The notes below the pieces were generated by a model. The model saw only the letters and a list, made by a program, of their open reading frames with translations. It searched no databases and was not told the origin of the DNA. Below are positions 26,014-34,471 of a stretch of 40,765 bases of DNA, in pieces. Numbering within the stretch: the first letter of the stretch is position 1; every line of letters starts with the position of its first letter. The position numbers were made by a program, and so were the translations under genes. The stretch comes from Gemmatimonadota bacterium (lineage in GTDB: Bacteria; Gemmatimonadota; Gemmatimonadetes; Gemmatimonadales; Gemmatimonadaceae), in NCBI GenBank assembly GCA_003221805.1, contig QHUA01000153.1:1-40765 (forward strand), in the 5' to 3' direction.

Positions 26014-26043
26014 TTGACAACCTCAACGGTTCAAAACCATAGT
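26014..26043 (+). promoter_or_regulatory. Candidate promoter of the iclR gene with overlapping inverted repeats
   Basis: A perfect TTGACA at 26014-26019 and CATAGT at 26038-26043 are 18 bases apart, with the ATG 11 bases past the second. Overlapping AACC/GGTT half-sites in the spacer (AACCtcaacGGTT and GGTTcaaAACC) could be an operator, for example for autoregulation by IclR. The -10 box is only partly consensus, and the short leader leaves little room for a ribosome site. Confidence 0.5.
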
Positions 26044-26054
26044 AGCGACGATTT

Positions 26055-26897
26055 ATGAAACAGCGTTCCAATATTCGCCCACTTGCTGGGACGCGTGCCG
26101 TTATCCGCGCGATCACCGTGCTCAAAGCGCTCGGTCGATCAACGAACGCCTATGGCGTGACCGAGCTTGGAGCCGCGACCGGCCTCAGCAAGGCAACCGT
26201 CTTTCGCCTGCTCGGTGCTCTGGAAAATGAGGGCATGGTCGCGCGTGATGGGTCGAGCGGCACATACCGACTCGGTCCACAGATAATTTCACTCGGAGCG
26301 TCAGCGCTCTCTACCACCGACTTGCGTACGATCGCGCACGACGAGCTGGTGCGGCTTGCCGACGAGTCCGGCGAGACGGCGACGCTGGAGATTCTCACCG
26401 ATTCGGAGGTCGTGGTTCTCGACGAGGTCCAAGCCCGATTCGTCTTCGGGGCGACCCCGGAGATTGGCCGGAGCTGGCCGGCTCACGCGACTTCGACAGG
26501 AAAACTTCTGCTCGCCCTCACTGAACCGACGCCCCAGCTTCCCCGTCTTCCCAAGCTCGCGTCGCGAACGATTACGACACGCTCGGCGCTTGAGCGCGAG
26601 CTGGCGAGAATCCGGCAGCACGGATACGCCGTCGCCGTCGACGAGCTGGAGCCGGGTCTGGTGGCGATGGCTGCGCCGATCCGGAATCACCTTGGTTACA
26701 TCGTCGCCGCACTCAGTCTCAACGCACCGGGAACGCGTCTCGGCCCGAAGCGCCGCCGGACGGTGATCCCGAAGCTTTGCCGAGCCGCAAATCGTGTGTC
26801 CCGCCGGCTCGGTGCATCGATACGACGTACCCCGAGTCATCGGAGATCGAAAGAAAGGTCGGAGGGGCTGGTGTATAGCCCGGCAAACGCGCAATGA
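26055..26897 (+). CDS. IclR-family transcriptional regulator
   Basis: A 280-residue regulator. The N-terminal winged helix-turn-helix is at about 15-75 (RAITVLKALGRS, VTELGAATGLSKATVFRLLGALENEGMV, GTYRLGP). A linker helix leads to an effector-binding domain (about 85-255) with the ATSTGKLLLAL and VAVDELEPGLVAMAAPI motifs. IclR proteins bind small metabolites and repress or activate neighbouring catabolic genes. The last 25 residues are basic and not part of the usual fold. It lies upstream of and in the same direction as the SusC/SusD locus, so it is a candidate regulator of that locus; the ligand is unknown. A promoter is listed separately. Confidence 0.92.
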   Translation: MKQRSNIRPLAGTRAVIRAITVLKALGRSTNAYGVTELGAATGLSKATVFRLLGALENEGMVARDGSSGTYRLGPQIISLGASALSTTDLRTIAHDELVRLADESGETATLEILTDSEVVVLDEVQARFVFGATPEIGRSWPAHATSTGKLLLALTEPTPQLPRLPKLASRTITTRSALERELARIRQHGYAVAVDELEPGLVAMAAPIRNHLGYIVAALSLNAPGTRLGPKRRRTVIPKLCRAANRVSRRLGASIRRTPSHRRSKERSEGLVYSPANAQ

Positions 26898-26900
26898 TTC

Positions 26901-26928
26901 TTGACGCGCGGCGGTCCGTGATTACATC
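26901..26928 (+). promoter_or_regulatory. Possible promoter for the SusC/SusD frame
   Basis: TTGACG (26901-26906) lies just after the IclR stop with TACATC at 26923-26928 (16-base spacing). It would give a long leader of about 190 bases holding the inverted repeats listed here. The match is weak. Confidence 0.25.
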
Positions 26929-27001
26929 GTCCGCGGAGCCGATTCTCGGCGCTGCGAACATTCATATCTCGATCCTACCACCGGGTAGCGTGTACGACCC
27001 A

Positions 27002-27024
27002 GGAAGCAGCGAAGCTACGCTTCC
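27002..27024 (+). promoter_or_regulatory. Hairpin in the leader between iclR and SusC
   Basis: GGAAGC (27002-27007) pairs with GCTTCC (27019-27024) around an 11-base loop. It is followed by GGCAAACAAAAC, not by a T-run, so it is not a clear terminator. Confidence 0.3.
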
Positions 27025-27069
27025 CGGCAAACAAAACTGAAGAAGCAACCAACATAGCGGGCCTTAATT

Positions 27070-27090
27070 CGGTGACCGCCCAGGTCACCG
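27070..27090 (+). promoter_or_regulatory. 8-bp perfect inverted repeat before the SusC start
   Basis: CGGTGACC gccca GGTCACCG is a perfect 8+5+8 palindrome 38 bases upstream of the ATG at 27128, followed by GTGTTTTC. It could be an operator for the IclR protein upstream or an RNA hairpin in the leader. The sequence alone cannot decide. Confidence 0.5.
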
Positions 27091-27127
27091 GTGTTTTCAA
27101 CCGTTACCGTCAACGGGGAGGGGTGCT

Positions 27128-30100
27128 ATGAGGCGTCTGAAAGTTGGTTGGAGATTGTTGGTGGTCGCGTTGATCGCGGCGGCAATGCCGTATCAGCGAG
27201 CGACCGCGCAAGCAACAGGGGTGTTACGAGGAACGGTCATCGACTCGACCTCGCAACAGCCGGTTGCCGGCGCGCAGGTGCAGTTGGTAGGGACCAATCG
27301 AGCGACCTACACTGACGCGGCCGGTGTCTACCGACTGACCGGCGTTCCAGTGGGTGAGGCAACGGTGCGGGTCCAGCGCATTGGGTTCGCTCAGCGCACT
27401 GTGACCGCTATCGTCACGGATGGTGCGACCGTGGCAGCCGATATCCTATTGCAGCCCGTGATAACGACGTTGTCGCAAGTAGTCGTTGTGGGGTACGGGT
27501 CGAGCAGCCGCGCCGAAGTCACCGGCGCTCTTACTACGGTTTCCGCTGCAGACATCAGGAATACGCCGATCGCGGGCGTCGATGCCGCGTTGCAGGGAAA
27601 GGCCGCGGGTGTGCAGGTCACGCAGAACTCAGGCAACCCGGGGAACGGGATTTCGGTTCGCGTCAGAGGCTCGTCGTCGCTGACCGCCAGCAACCAGCCG
27701 CTCTTCGTAATCGACGGAGCGCCGGTTCAAACCGGCGACTTCTCGCAAGTTGGTTTCGGTGGGCAGGACCTCACCGCCGTGACGAACCTGAATCCCGATG
27801 AAATTGAAACCATCACGATCCTGAAAGACGCCGCTTCGGCAGGCATCTACGGCTCGCGCGCCTCCAACGGCGTCGTGCTGATCACGACGAAGCGCGGCAT
27901 TACTGGCGCTAACCGGATCACATTCAATGGATATACCGGCTGGCAGAAAGCGGAGAAACTGCTGCACATGCTGAGCGGTCCTGAGTACGTCGCATATATG
28001 GCGGAAGGAATGAGGAACGACGGCTACACCGACCAGGATATTGCCGATTTCGGATTCGTCACTGGCGTGAACGACCTGGTCAGCACGAACTGGCAGTCCG
28101 AGGTATATCGGACTGCTCCAGTGCGCGACGCGAGTATGGGACTGAGTGGCGGCAGCGGGCGGGTCAGGTATTATGTGTCCGGCTCGTACTTCGGGCAGGA
28201 CGGTGTTCAGATCGCTTCCGCGTACAATCGGTCGAGCGGACGGGCGAATATCGACATAGACGCCACCGAGCGCCTCTCGCTCAAGGCTTCCCTAGCGCTG
28301 GCGCGTGAGGTGAACTACCGGGTCGTCAGCGACAATACGATCAGCGGAATCGGTCCCAACGCGATCGCTGATCAGCCCAACATTCCGGTCCGCGATGCCA
28401 GCGGCGCGTTCAGCACCAACAACTCGAGCGGAATCCAGTACACGAATCCGCTGGCAATCGCCGCGTTCGACTACAACCCTACGACGACCAACAGAGCGCT
28501 GGCCAACGTCGAAGCGAATTACAACGTTGCCAACTGGGTGCAGTTCACGGGCCGAGTGGCGGGCGACCAGCTCGTGCTTCACGAACGAATCTGGGGATCG
28601 CCCCTCGTCGTCGATGAGAACGGCGGTGTCGGCGGCGATGCATCGTCGGGGTACAACTCCGGCAACAGGTTCGTCGGCGAAGGATTTTTCACACTGACGC
28701 CGTGGGCGGGAAGCAGCAGAGGAACTCTGACCGCCATCATCGGCGCCAGCACCGAGCGCAACAAGACCGAGCTCAATTTCGTCGAGGGGACGGGCTTCAG
28801 CAGCCCTGCGCTGCACGACGTCGGCAGCGCGACGACGGTAACCACTTACGACGGGAGCCGCGGCGCCAACAACCTGGTGTCCTATTTCGCCAGAGCGAAT
28901 TTCAATTTCGCGGACCGTTATCTAGCCAGCGCCAGCTTCCGCGCGGATGGCTCGTCCAGGTTCGGACCGAACAACCGCTACGGCGTGTTCCCGGCCGTTT
29001 CGCTGGGATGGGTCATCACCCAGGAGCCGATGCTCAGCGCTCTCTCCAGGCTGGGCTCTATCAAGCTGCGTGGAAGTCTCGGGACGACTGGCAACCAGGG
29101 TATTGGCAATCAGACTTACCGCGCCACGTTCGGATCGGCCAACTACGGGAAGGCCGGCGGAATCTCACCGAACAACTTTGGCAATCCCGATTTGAAGTGG
29201 GAGCAGACGAGAGAAGTCGACGCCGGGTTTGACTGGACGATGTTCGATGGGCGGATCGGTCTGGTTGGTGACTACTACAAGAAGAAAACCTCGAACCTTC
29301 TCGTTTCGCGGCCAATCAGCGCCACCAGCGGGTTCACGAGTTTCACTGACAACATTGGTAACATCGAGAACCGCGGGATCGAGCTGGAGGTGACCGCGGA
29401 AAACTTCCGCAGCAGGGGCCCAGGGAGCTTCTCGTGGCAGACTATCTATAACTACTCGCACAACCGGAACCGCGTAACGGCACTCTACCAGAACCAGCCC
29501 ATTTACAGCGGAATCGACAACATCAACTCGGTGCGAGTCGGTGAACCGATCGGCGCGTTTTACGCGCTGCGCTTCCTGGGGGTTGATCCACAGACGGGCG
29601 ACGCGATGTACCTCGACGCGAACGGCGATGGTGCCATCAACGCCGACGATCGTGTCGTGGTTGGAAATCCGCAGCCGACATCATGGGGCGGCGTGACCAA
29701 CACCTTCACGTATGGACCCTTCGATCTGCGGGCTGCGGTTCTGTTCAGCGGTGGCAATCAGATTTACAACGGCGTCCGTCAGTTCTCGGACGACGGCGGT
29801 TACTTCTACGACAACAAGTTCGCGTACGTGCTGCGGCGGTGGCAGAAGCCGGGCGACATCACCGACGAGCCAAGAGCGAGCTTCGACGGAACTTCACAGG
29901 CGACCCTGAACTCTTCGCGCTTGCTCGAGCCGGGTAACTACACCCGACTTCAGGAAGTGACTCTCGGAATGAAGGTGCCGAAGGGTATGGCTCGCTTCGC
30001 GGGAATGGACAACACCCGCATCTACGTGAGTGGCAGAAACCTTCACACCTGGACTCACTTCAAGGGATACAATCCTGATGTGAACAGCAACGGGTCGGGT

Positions 30101-31543
30101 TCGAATGTCTCGCTCGGCGAGGAGTTTTACTCCTATCCGTTGGCGCGGACGTGGATGGTCGGCCTGACCACGATCAATAAACGCTTCCTGGTTATGGCGG
30201 GACTCGGATTGAGTGCGTGCAGTGGCGTGCTCGATGTACCGCCGACGAGCTCGGTCTCGTCCGAGGCAGCGATTGCCGATGCCGTCGGAGCACGCGCCGC
30301 GCTGGCGGGTGCCTACTCGGGCCTCCAGCAAAGCGGGCTGTACGGACACACGATCGTTGATTGGACCGAAGTCCTGTCTGACAACATGCGTCACGTCGGA
30401 ACTTTCGATAACTACGCGGACGCTGACAATCATTTATTGCGCTCGGACAACTTTTCAGTAGCCTCGGTCTGGAACGCGTCTTACAACGAGATCAATCGCG
30501 TCAATCAGATCATCGCCAAAGTTCCCAACGTTGCGGATTTATCCGCCGCCGAGAAGAGCGAGATACTTGGCGAGGCGTATTTTCTGCGCGCTCTGATTTA
30601 CCACGATCTCGTGAAGCTGTGGGCGGGCGCGCCGCTCCAATTGGCGCCGGTCGCGAGCGCTGCTGACGCCAACCAGATTGCACGTTCGACGGTTGCCGAA
30701 ACCTATACCCAGATCCTCGCCGATCTGGCGCAGGCGAAGCAGCTGATAACCGCCGGTCGTTCGCAGACGCGGCAAGCTTCGCTCGGTGCGGTTTCAGCAA
30801 TCGAGGCTCGCGTCAGACTCTACCAGCAGGACTGGACTGGCGCCGAGGCCGCCGCGGCAACGGTCGAAGGCATGGGGTATTCGCTGGCGCCAAACTTCAG
30901 CGATCTATTCGATGCAACCGGAAACAATACGCCGGAAGACATCTTTAGAGTGACGTTCACGCCAACGCAAGCGCAGTCGGTGAGCTTCTACTACTTGCCG
31001 AAGGCGCTCGGTGGACGTTACGAGGAGGCCCCAACGACTGCTGTCGATAACGCGACCGGCACAACCGGAATTATCGCAGCATTCGACCCGGCGTCGGGCG
31101 GAAACATCGCCAACTATCATCCGACGGACACGCGAGGGATCTGGTCGATCTCGCGCTCGGGAACGCGGACATACGCGGCAAAATTCAGGAATCCGACAGG
31201 CGACGAAGATCTGCACGTGATTCGTCTCGGCGAAGTCATTCTCATTCGCGCCGAGGCACTGGCGCAGCTGAATCGTCTACCGGAGGCCGTCACCGAGTAC
31301 AATCGGCTGCGGGTCCGTGCTGGTCTGGCCGTTGATCCCACCACCGGGCTCACACAGGCGGGAGTATTGGCCGCAATTGCCCGTGAACGACGGCTCGAGC
31401 TGGCGTTCGAAGGCGATCGTTGGCCGGACATGGTCCGCACCGGTACGGGTCTGGCAGCGCTGCCTCCGGCGCAAACGCTGCTTCCGATTCCGCAGGCTGA
31501 GCTCGACGTGGCGCCGAATCTGACGCAGAATCCTGGATATTGA
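27128..31543 (+). CDS. SusC-like TonB-dependent transporter fused in frame to SusD-like lipoprotein
   Basis: One frame of 1471 codons. Residues 1-28 are a signal peptide ending TAQA. About 32-115 is a carboxypeptidase-regulatory-like beta-sandwich (VLRGTVIDSTSQQPVAGAQV). The TonB plug carries VVVVGYGSSSRAEVTGALT, LQGKAAGVQVTQNSG and the hallmark GSRASNGVVLITTKRG. The barrel then runs to about residue 1015 (RTWMVGLTTI). Without any stop, NKRFLVMAGLGLSAC follows at 1017-1031, a lipoprotein signal with lipobox, and then a complete SusD fold ending in LLPIPQ and NLTQNPGY. SusC/SusD pairs import oligosaccharides or peptides across the outer membrane and are normally two genes. A GGGGAGGGG ribosome site precedes the ATG. 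The fusion may be natural, a mutation or an assembly error. A SusD internal start at ATG 30155 is possible. Confidence 0.88.
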   Translation: MRRLKVGWRLLVVALIAAAMPYQRATAQATGVLRGTVIDSTSQQPVAGAQVQLVGTNRATYTDAAGVYRLTGVPVGEATVRVQRIGFAQRTVTAIVTDGATVAADILLQPVITTLSQVVVVGYGSSSRAEVTGALTTVSAADIRNTPIAGVDAALQGKAAGVQVTQNSGNPGNGISVRVRGSSSLTASNQPLFVIDGAPVQTGDFSQVGFGGQDLTAVTNLNPDEIETITILKDAASAGIYGSRASNGVVLITTKRGITGANRITFNGYTGWQKAEKLLHMLSGPEYVAYMAEGMRNDGYTDQDIADFGFVTGVNDLVSTNWQSEVYRTAPVRDASMGLSGGSGRVRYYVSGSYFGQDGVQIASAYNRSSGRANIDIDATERLSLKASLALAREVNYRVVSDNTISGIGPNAIADQPNIPVRDASGAFSTNNSSGIQYTNPLAIAAFDYNPTTTNRALANVEANYNVANWVQFTGRVAGDQLVLHERIWGSPLVVDENGGVGGDASSGYNSGNRFVGEGFFTLTPWAGSSRGTLTAIIGASTERNKTELNFVEGTGFSSPALHDVGSATTVTTYDGSRGANNLVSYFARANFNFADRYLASASFRADGSSRFGPNNRYGVFPAVSLGWVITQEPMLSALSRLGSIKLRGSLGTTGNQGIGNQTYRATFGSANYGKAGGISPNNFGNPDLKWEQTREVDAGFDWTMFDGRIGLVGDYYKKKTSNLLVSRPISATSGFTSFTDNIGNIENRGIELEVTAENFRSRGPGSFSWQTIYNYSHNRNRVTALYQNQPIYSGIDNINSVRVGEPIGAFYALRFLGVDPQTGDAMYLDANGDGAINADDRVVVGNPQPTSWGGVTNTFTYGPFDLRAAVLFSGGNQIYNGVRQFSDDGGYFYDNKFAYVLRRWQKPGDITDEPRASFDGTSQATLNSSRLLEPGNYTRLQEVTLGMKVPKGMARFAGMDNTRIYVSGRNLHTWTHFKGYNPDVNSNGSGSNVSLGEEFYSYPLARTWMVGLTTINKRFLVMAGLGLSACSGVLDVPPTSSVSSEAAIADAVGARAALAGAYSGLQQSGLYGHTIVDWTEVLSDNMRHVGTFDNYADADNHLLRSDNFSVASVWNASYNEINRVNQIIAKVPNVADLSAAEKSEILGEAYFLRALIYHDLVKLWAGAPLQLAPVASAADANQIARSTVAETYTQILADLAQAKQLITAGRSQTRQASLGAVSAIEARVRLYQQDWTGAEAAAATVEGMGYSLAPNFSDLFDATGNNTPEDIFRVTFTPTQAQSVSFYYLPKALGGRYEEAPTTAVDNATGTTGIIAAFDPASGGNIANYHPTDTRGIWSISRSGTRTYAAKFRNPTGDEDLHVIRLGEVILIRAEALAQLNRLPEAVTEYNRLRVRAGLAVDPTTGLTQAGVLAAIARERRLELAFEGDRWPDMVRTGTGLAALPPAQTLLPIPQAELDVAPNLTQNPGY
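30155..31543 (+). other. SusD/RagB-like half with its own lipoprotein signal inside the fused frame
   Basis: The ATG at 30155 (codon 1010) gives MVGLTTINKRFLVMAGLGLSAC, a usable lipoprotein signal with K and R, a hydrophobic core and lipobox LSAC; the Cys codon is 30218-30220. Downstream sequence is a normal SusD: an N-terminal AIADAVGARAALAGAYSGL segment, helical TPR repeats, ARVRLYQQDW, LIRAEALAQLNRLPEAVTEYNRLRVRAGL, RERRLELAFEGDRWPDMVRTG and the conserved end. Length from the Cys is 441 residues, within the family range. No strong ribosome site precedes 30155. Reading this as a separate protein is inference. Confidence 0.6.
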
Positions 31544-31557
31544 TTCTCAGTAACCAA

Positions 31558-31592
31558 AAAACGGCACGTCTCGATCAGAGGCGTGCCGTTTT
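31558..31592 (+). terminator. Bidirectional terminator between SusC/SusD and the M20 gene
   Basis: A 15-base stem (31558-31572 with 31578-31592, one mismatch) and the 5-base loop GATCA. The stem ends AAAACGG and CCGTTTT, giving runs of T on both strands (TTTT on plus, TTTTTT on minus). It lies between two convergent genes. Confidence 0.85.
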
Positions 31593-31612
31593 CATTTTGC
31601 GGTTGCGCTTCC

Positions 31613-32894
31613 TCAGCGTTGATGGGTCAGGCGGTAGATGAGCAACGCCGCGCGCTCGGTCGCCGGTCCTATCGATCGTAGATCCACTCGTTCATCGGGT
31701 GTGTGCGATCCTTTTCCCTTGACGCCGAGTCCATCGAGCGCGTCCAGGTAATCGGATACGTAGGAGATGTCGCCACCACCACGGCGCCCCGGATCCAGAG
31801 CCTCCACTGGTCCCTGCCCAAGAGCGCGACTCACCGAGTCCTCGAGCGCAAGCAACGCCAGGTTACCCTTCGTCGGAGGCATCGCCGGGTTGCCGTCCTC
31901 AAACGTTATAGACGCAGTCGTGCCAGGCAGGTGATCGGCGACGATCGCGCGCATTGCTTCTCTCGCCTTGAGCAGCTGATCCTGGGAGATGAATCGGAGA
32001 TCGCCGCGTGCATAGACCTTGGGGGCGATGATGTTGTCTTTACCGGCGGCAGTTCCAGAGATTTTGCTCGAATCGTAGGTGACGTCAGTCCCCCCGACGA
32101 TCACCGCCGGATTGAACGTAAGGTACTGCTGGTTGGAGAGGTGCTCCCGAAAAGTGTTGAGAATGCGAGCAGCTTCGTAGATCGCTCCGTAGCTGGATCC
32201 GGGAGAGAAGATTCCAGAGGAGTGCGCCTGGCGGCCGGTCACGACAAGCTGCCAGCCGCTGAAGCCACGACGAGCAATCGTTCCCTTGCCCGCGTCCTCT
32301 TCGAATGCCAGGGCGACGTCGCTGCGTTTGGCGACATCGATCAGCGGTTGGCGTGACACGAGGTGCAACGGACCGGCATCCTCCTCGTCGCCCATGAACG
32401 CAACCACGATCCGCGTGCCGTCGAGCGCACCAATGCTTTCCAGTGCTTTGAGCGCGTAAAGGACGACGACGTCCCCGCCTTTCATGTCCGCGCTGCCCGC
32501 ACCGGCAGCGAGCGTGTCCAGCCGAACGAATCTCTCGCTCTCGCCCTCGAAGACAGTGTCCAGGTGTCCGATCAACAGGAGTCGTTTGCCGCGGCCTCCC
32601 TTCCTTTCGGCGAACAGGTGACCGGCGCGACCGACAGCATCAGGCAACGCGATCCACTGTGTCTGGAAACCAAGTGCTGCTGATATTGACCGCCCTTTCC
32701 AGAAAGGCGATCTGCTCCGCTTCGTGCTTACGCACGTAATCGCGGATCTTTTGCTCCGTCGTGGATAGCGCCTGAGCACCCGAGGTCTGGCCGAAGATTG
32801 GCGGGGAACCATAAGACAGACACGTCGCGCAAAGGATCGCGGTGATGCGAACGAGACGCGCACAGGTGACGCGTGACTTGGAGAGGGGTGTCAT
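31613..32894 (-). pseudogene. Exported M20-family peptidase, split by a frameshift
   Basis: The C-terminal ~360 codons read as an M20 zinc peptidase: GHLDTVFE (metal His/Asp), GSADMKGGD, FMGDEEDAG (catalytic Glu), FEEDAGKG and the terminal GSHTPDERVD. The preceding codons in that frame are nonsense. From ATG 32894 another frame encodes a signal-like N-terminus (LVRITAILCATCLSYG) and TEQKIRDYVRKHEAEQIAFLERAVNIS, the normal beginning of the same family, and ends at 32640. The two join near 32675, where about 20 expected residues (after VNISS, before ALGFQTQW) are missing, so a small out-of-frame deletion is likely. All visible active-site residues survive. It faces the SusC/SusD frame and shares its terminator. 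A sequencing or assembly indel would look identical. Confidence 0.75.
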
Positions 32895-32977
32895 GAAGGG
32901 AGACTATCATTGCTTCGCAGTTCCGTCTACCCACGCCAAACGGTAGCTTTCGACGCTCGCCAATTTCAGATTCTGAA

Positions 32978-34462
32978 ATGACCTTGCGCGCCCGCCTCGG
33001 GTGGGGCCTATTTGCCATCGCAGTCGTACTGATCGTACCACTGCTCCTTTCGCTGCGCTCTCTCGAGCACCTCTACGAGACGAGCCGTCTGCTGCGCGAC
33101 CGCGAGTTTGCCGCTTCGATGGTGCTCGGCTCCTTCCGCGAGCGCACCGACGATACGCGTCGCGCCGAAGATGCGCTCCTCTTCGTCCACGACCAGAAAA
33201 GCGCAGCCAGAATGCAAAGCCAGATCGACAGTCTGGTTTCGATGACGGACTCGCTCGATCGTTATCGTCTCGATCTGTCTGCCACCGCGATACGGACGTC
33301 GCTCGACGCGCTGCGCTCGGCCGCCCGAGAGGAGTACGAGCAGGCGTCAGCTGGACGGGCGACCGTGGCGGAAATGATCTCCCAGCAGCGCACTCGACCC
33401 GCGATCGCAGCGGTCGACAGCTCGCTCGGCGTCAGCGCAACGATGCTGCGGAATCGAACCAGGCAGCGTGTGGCTGACGCGACGACCGAGACCCTCAACG
33501 CCGAGAGGTTCGTTGCTGCCTCGCTCCTGATCGCGCTTCTCATCGCATTGGCCATCGCCATTTGGCTGCTGCGGTCGATCAGCCGGCCGGTGCACGAGCT
33601 GGAGCGCGGCATGCATGCCATCGCGGAGGGGGATCTGAGTCATCAGCTCAGCCTGCCCAAGAACGAGGAGACAGAGTTCGGGCGCCTTGCCGCCAGCTAT
33701 CAAACCATGGCGCGGCAGCTAGCGGAGCTCGAGCGATTACGCGCCGAGTTCGTCGGAGTCGCGTCACACGAGCTCAAGACGCCCATAAACGTCATCATCG
33801 GCTACCTCGAGCTGCTTCAGGAAGGCATTTACGGAGAAATACCACCCAAGCAGAAAGAAGTACTGGAGACGATCAACAAGCAGGCGAACACACTCACGAG
33901 GCTCGTCAAGCGGCTGCTGGACATCAGCCGGTTCGAGGCGAGCGGCGGGAAACTCGATGTCCGGCAAGTGGACCTGCGACGGTTCTTCACCACTCTGGAG
34001 AGCTCGTTCTCAGTGCTGGCGTCGCAGCGTGACATAACATTTAGTGTCGATCATCACGAGCCTCTTCCGGCCACGGTGCACTGGGACGAGGATCGCATCA
34101 ACGAAGTGCTCGGCAATCTCCTGTCGAACGCGTTCAAGTTTACGAAGCGGGGTGGCAGAGTAACGTTGACAGTGGCACCGGATGACGATCAGGTAGTCAT
34201 CTCGGTCGCCGATACCGGCGCGGGAATCCCGCCGGAACAGCTGCCGCACATTTTTGATAAGTTTTTCCAGGCCGATAATCAGGCCGCCGCCGCCACCAAG
34301 GGCACCGGTTTAGGCCTGGCGATTGCGAAAGAAATCGTCGAAGCCCACGGCGGCCAGATTACGGTTGATAGCACGGTCGGCGAGGGCACCACGTTTGTCG
34401 TTACGCTGCCGACTGAGCCAAGTGGCGCGGGGAAGCGGCGCGAGCCTGCACCAGTGGGCTGA
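32978..34462 (+). CDS. Membrane sensor histidine kinase (HAMP)
   Basis: A 494-residue kinase with a first membrane segment at about 9-26 and a second at about 180-198, enclosing a ~150-residue periplasmic helical sensor. A HAMP domain (RSISRPVHELERGMHAIAEGDLS) follows, then HisKA with H264 (VASHELKTPINVIIGYLELL). The HATPase has NLLSNAFKFTKRGG, VADTGAGIPPEQ, KGTGLGLAIAKEIVEAHGG and GEGTTFVVTLP. It should phosphorylate a response regulator that is not in this window. Domain order matches the QseE/GlrK class. The lipoprotein begins nine bases after its stop, hinting at QseE-QseG-like pairing. It is divergent from the M20 gene (83 bases between starts). Confidence 0.92.
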   Translation: MTLRARLGWGLFAIAVVLIVPLLLSLRSLEHLYETSRLLRDREFAASMVLGSFRERTDDTRRAEDALLFVHDQKSAARMQSQIDSLVSMTDSLDRYRLDLSATAIRTSLDALRSAAREEYEQASAGRATVAEMISQQRTRPAIAAVDSSLGVSATMLRNRTRQRVADATTETLNAERFVAASLLIALLIALAIAIWLLRSISRPVHELERGMHAIAEGDLSHQLSLPKNEETEFGRLAASYQTMARQLAELERLRAEFVGVASHELKTPINVIIGYLELLQEGIYGEIPPKQKEVLETINKQANTLTRLVKRLLDISRFEASGGKLDVRQVDLRRFFTTLESSFSVLASQRDITFSVDHHEPLPATVHWDEDRINEVLGNLLSNAFKFTKRGGRVTLTVAPDDDQVVISVADTGAGIPPEQLPHIFDKFFQADNQAAAATKGTGLGLAIAKEIVEAHGGQITVDSTVGEGTTFVVTLPTEPSGAGKRREPAPVG

Positions 34463-34471
34463 GGACGAAGG

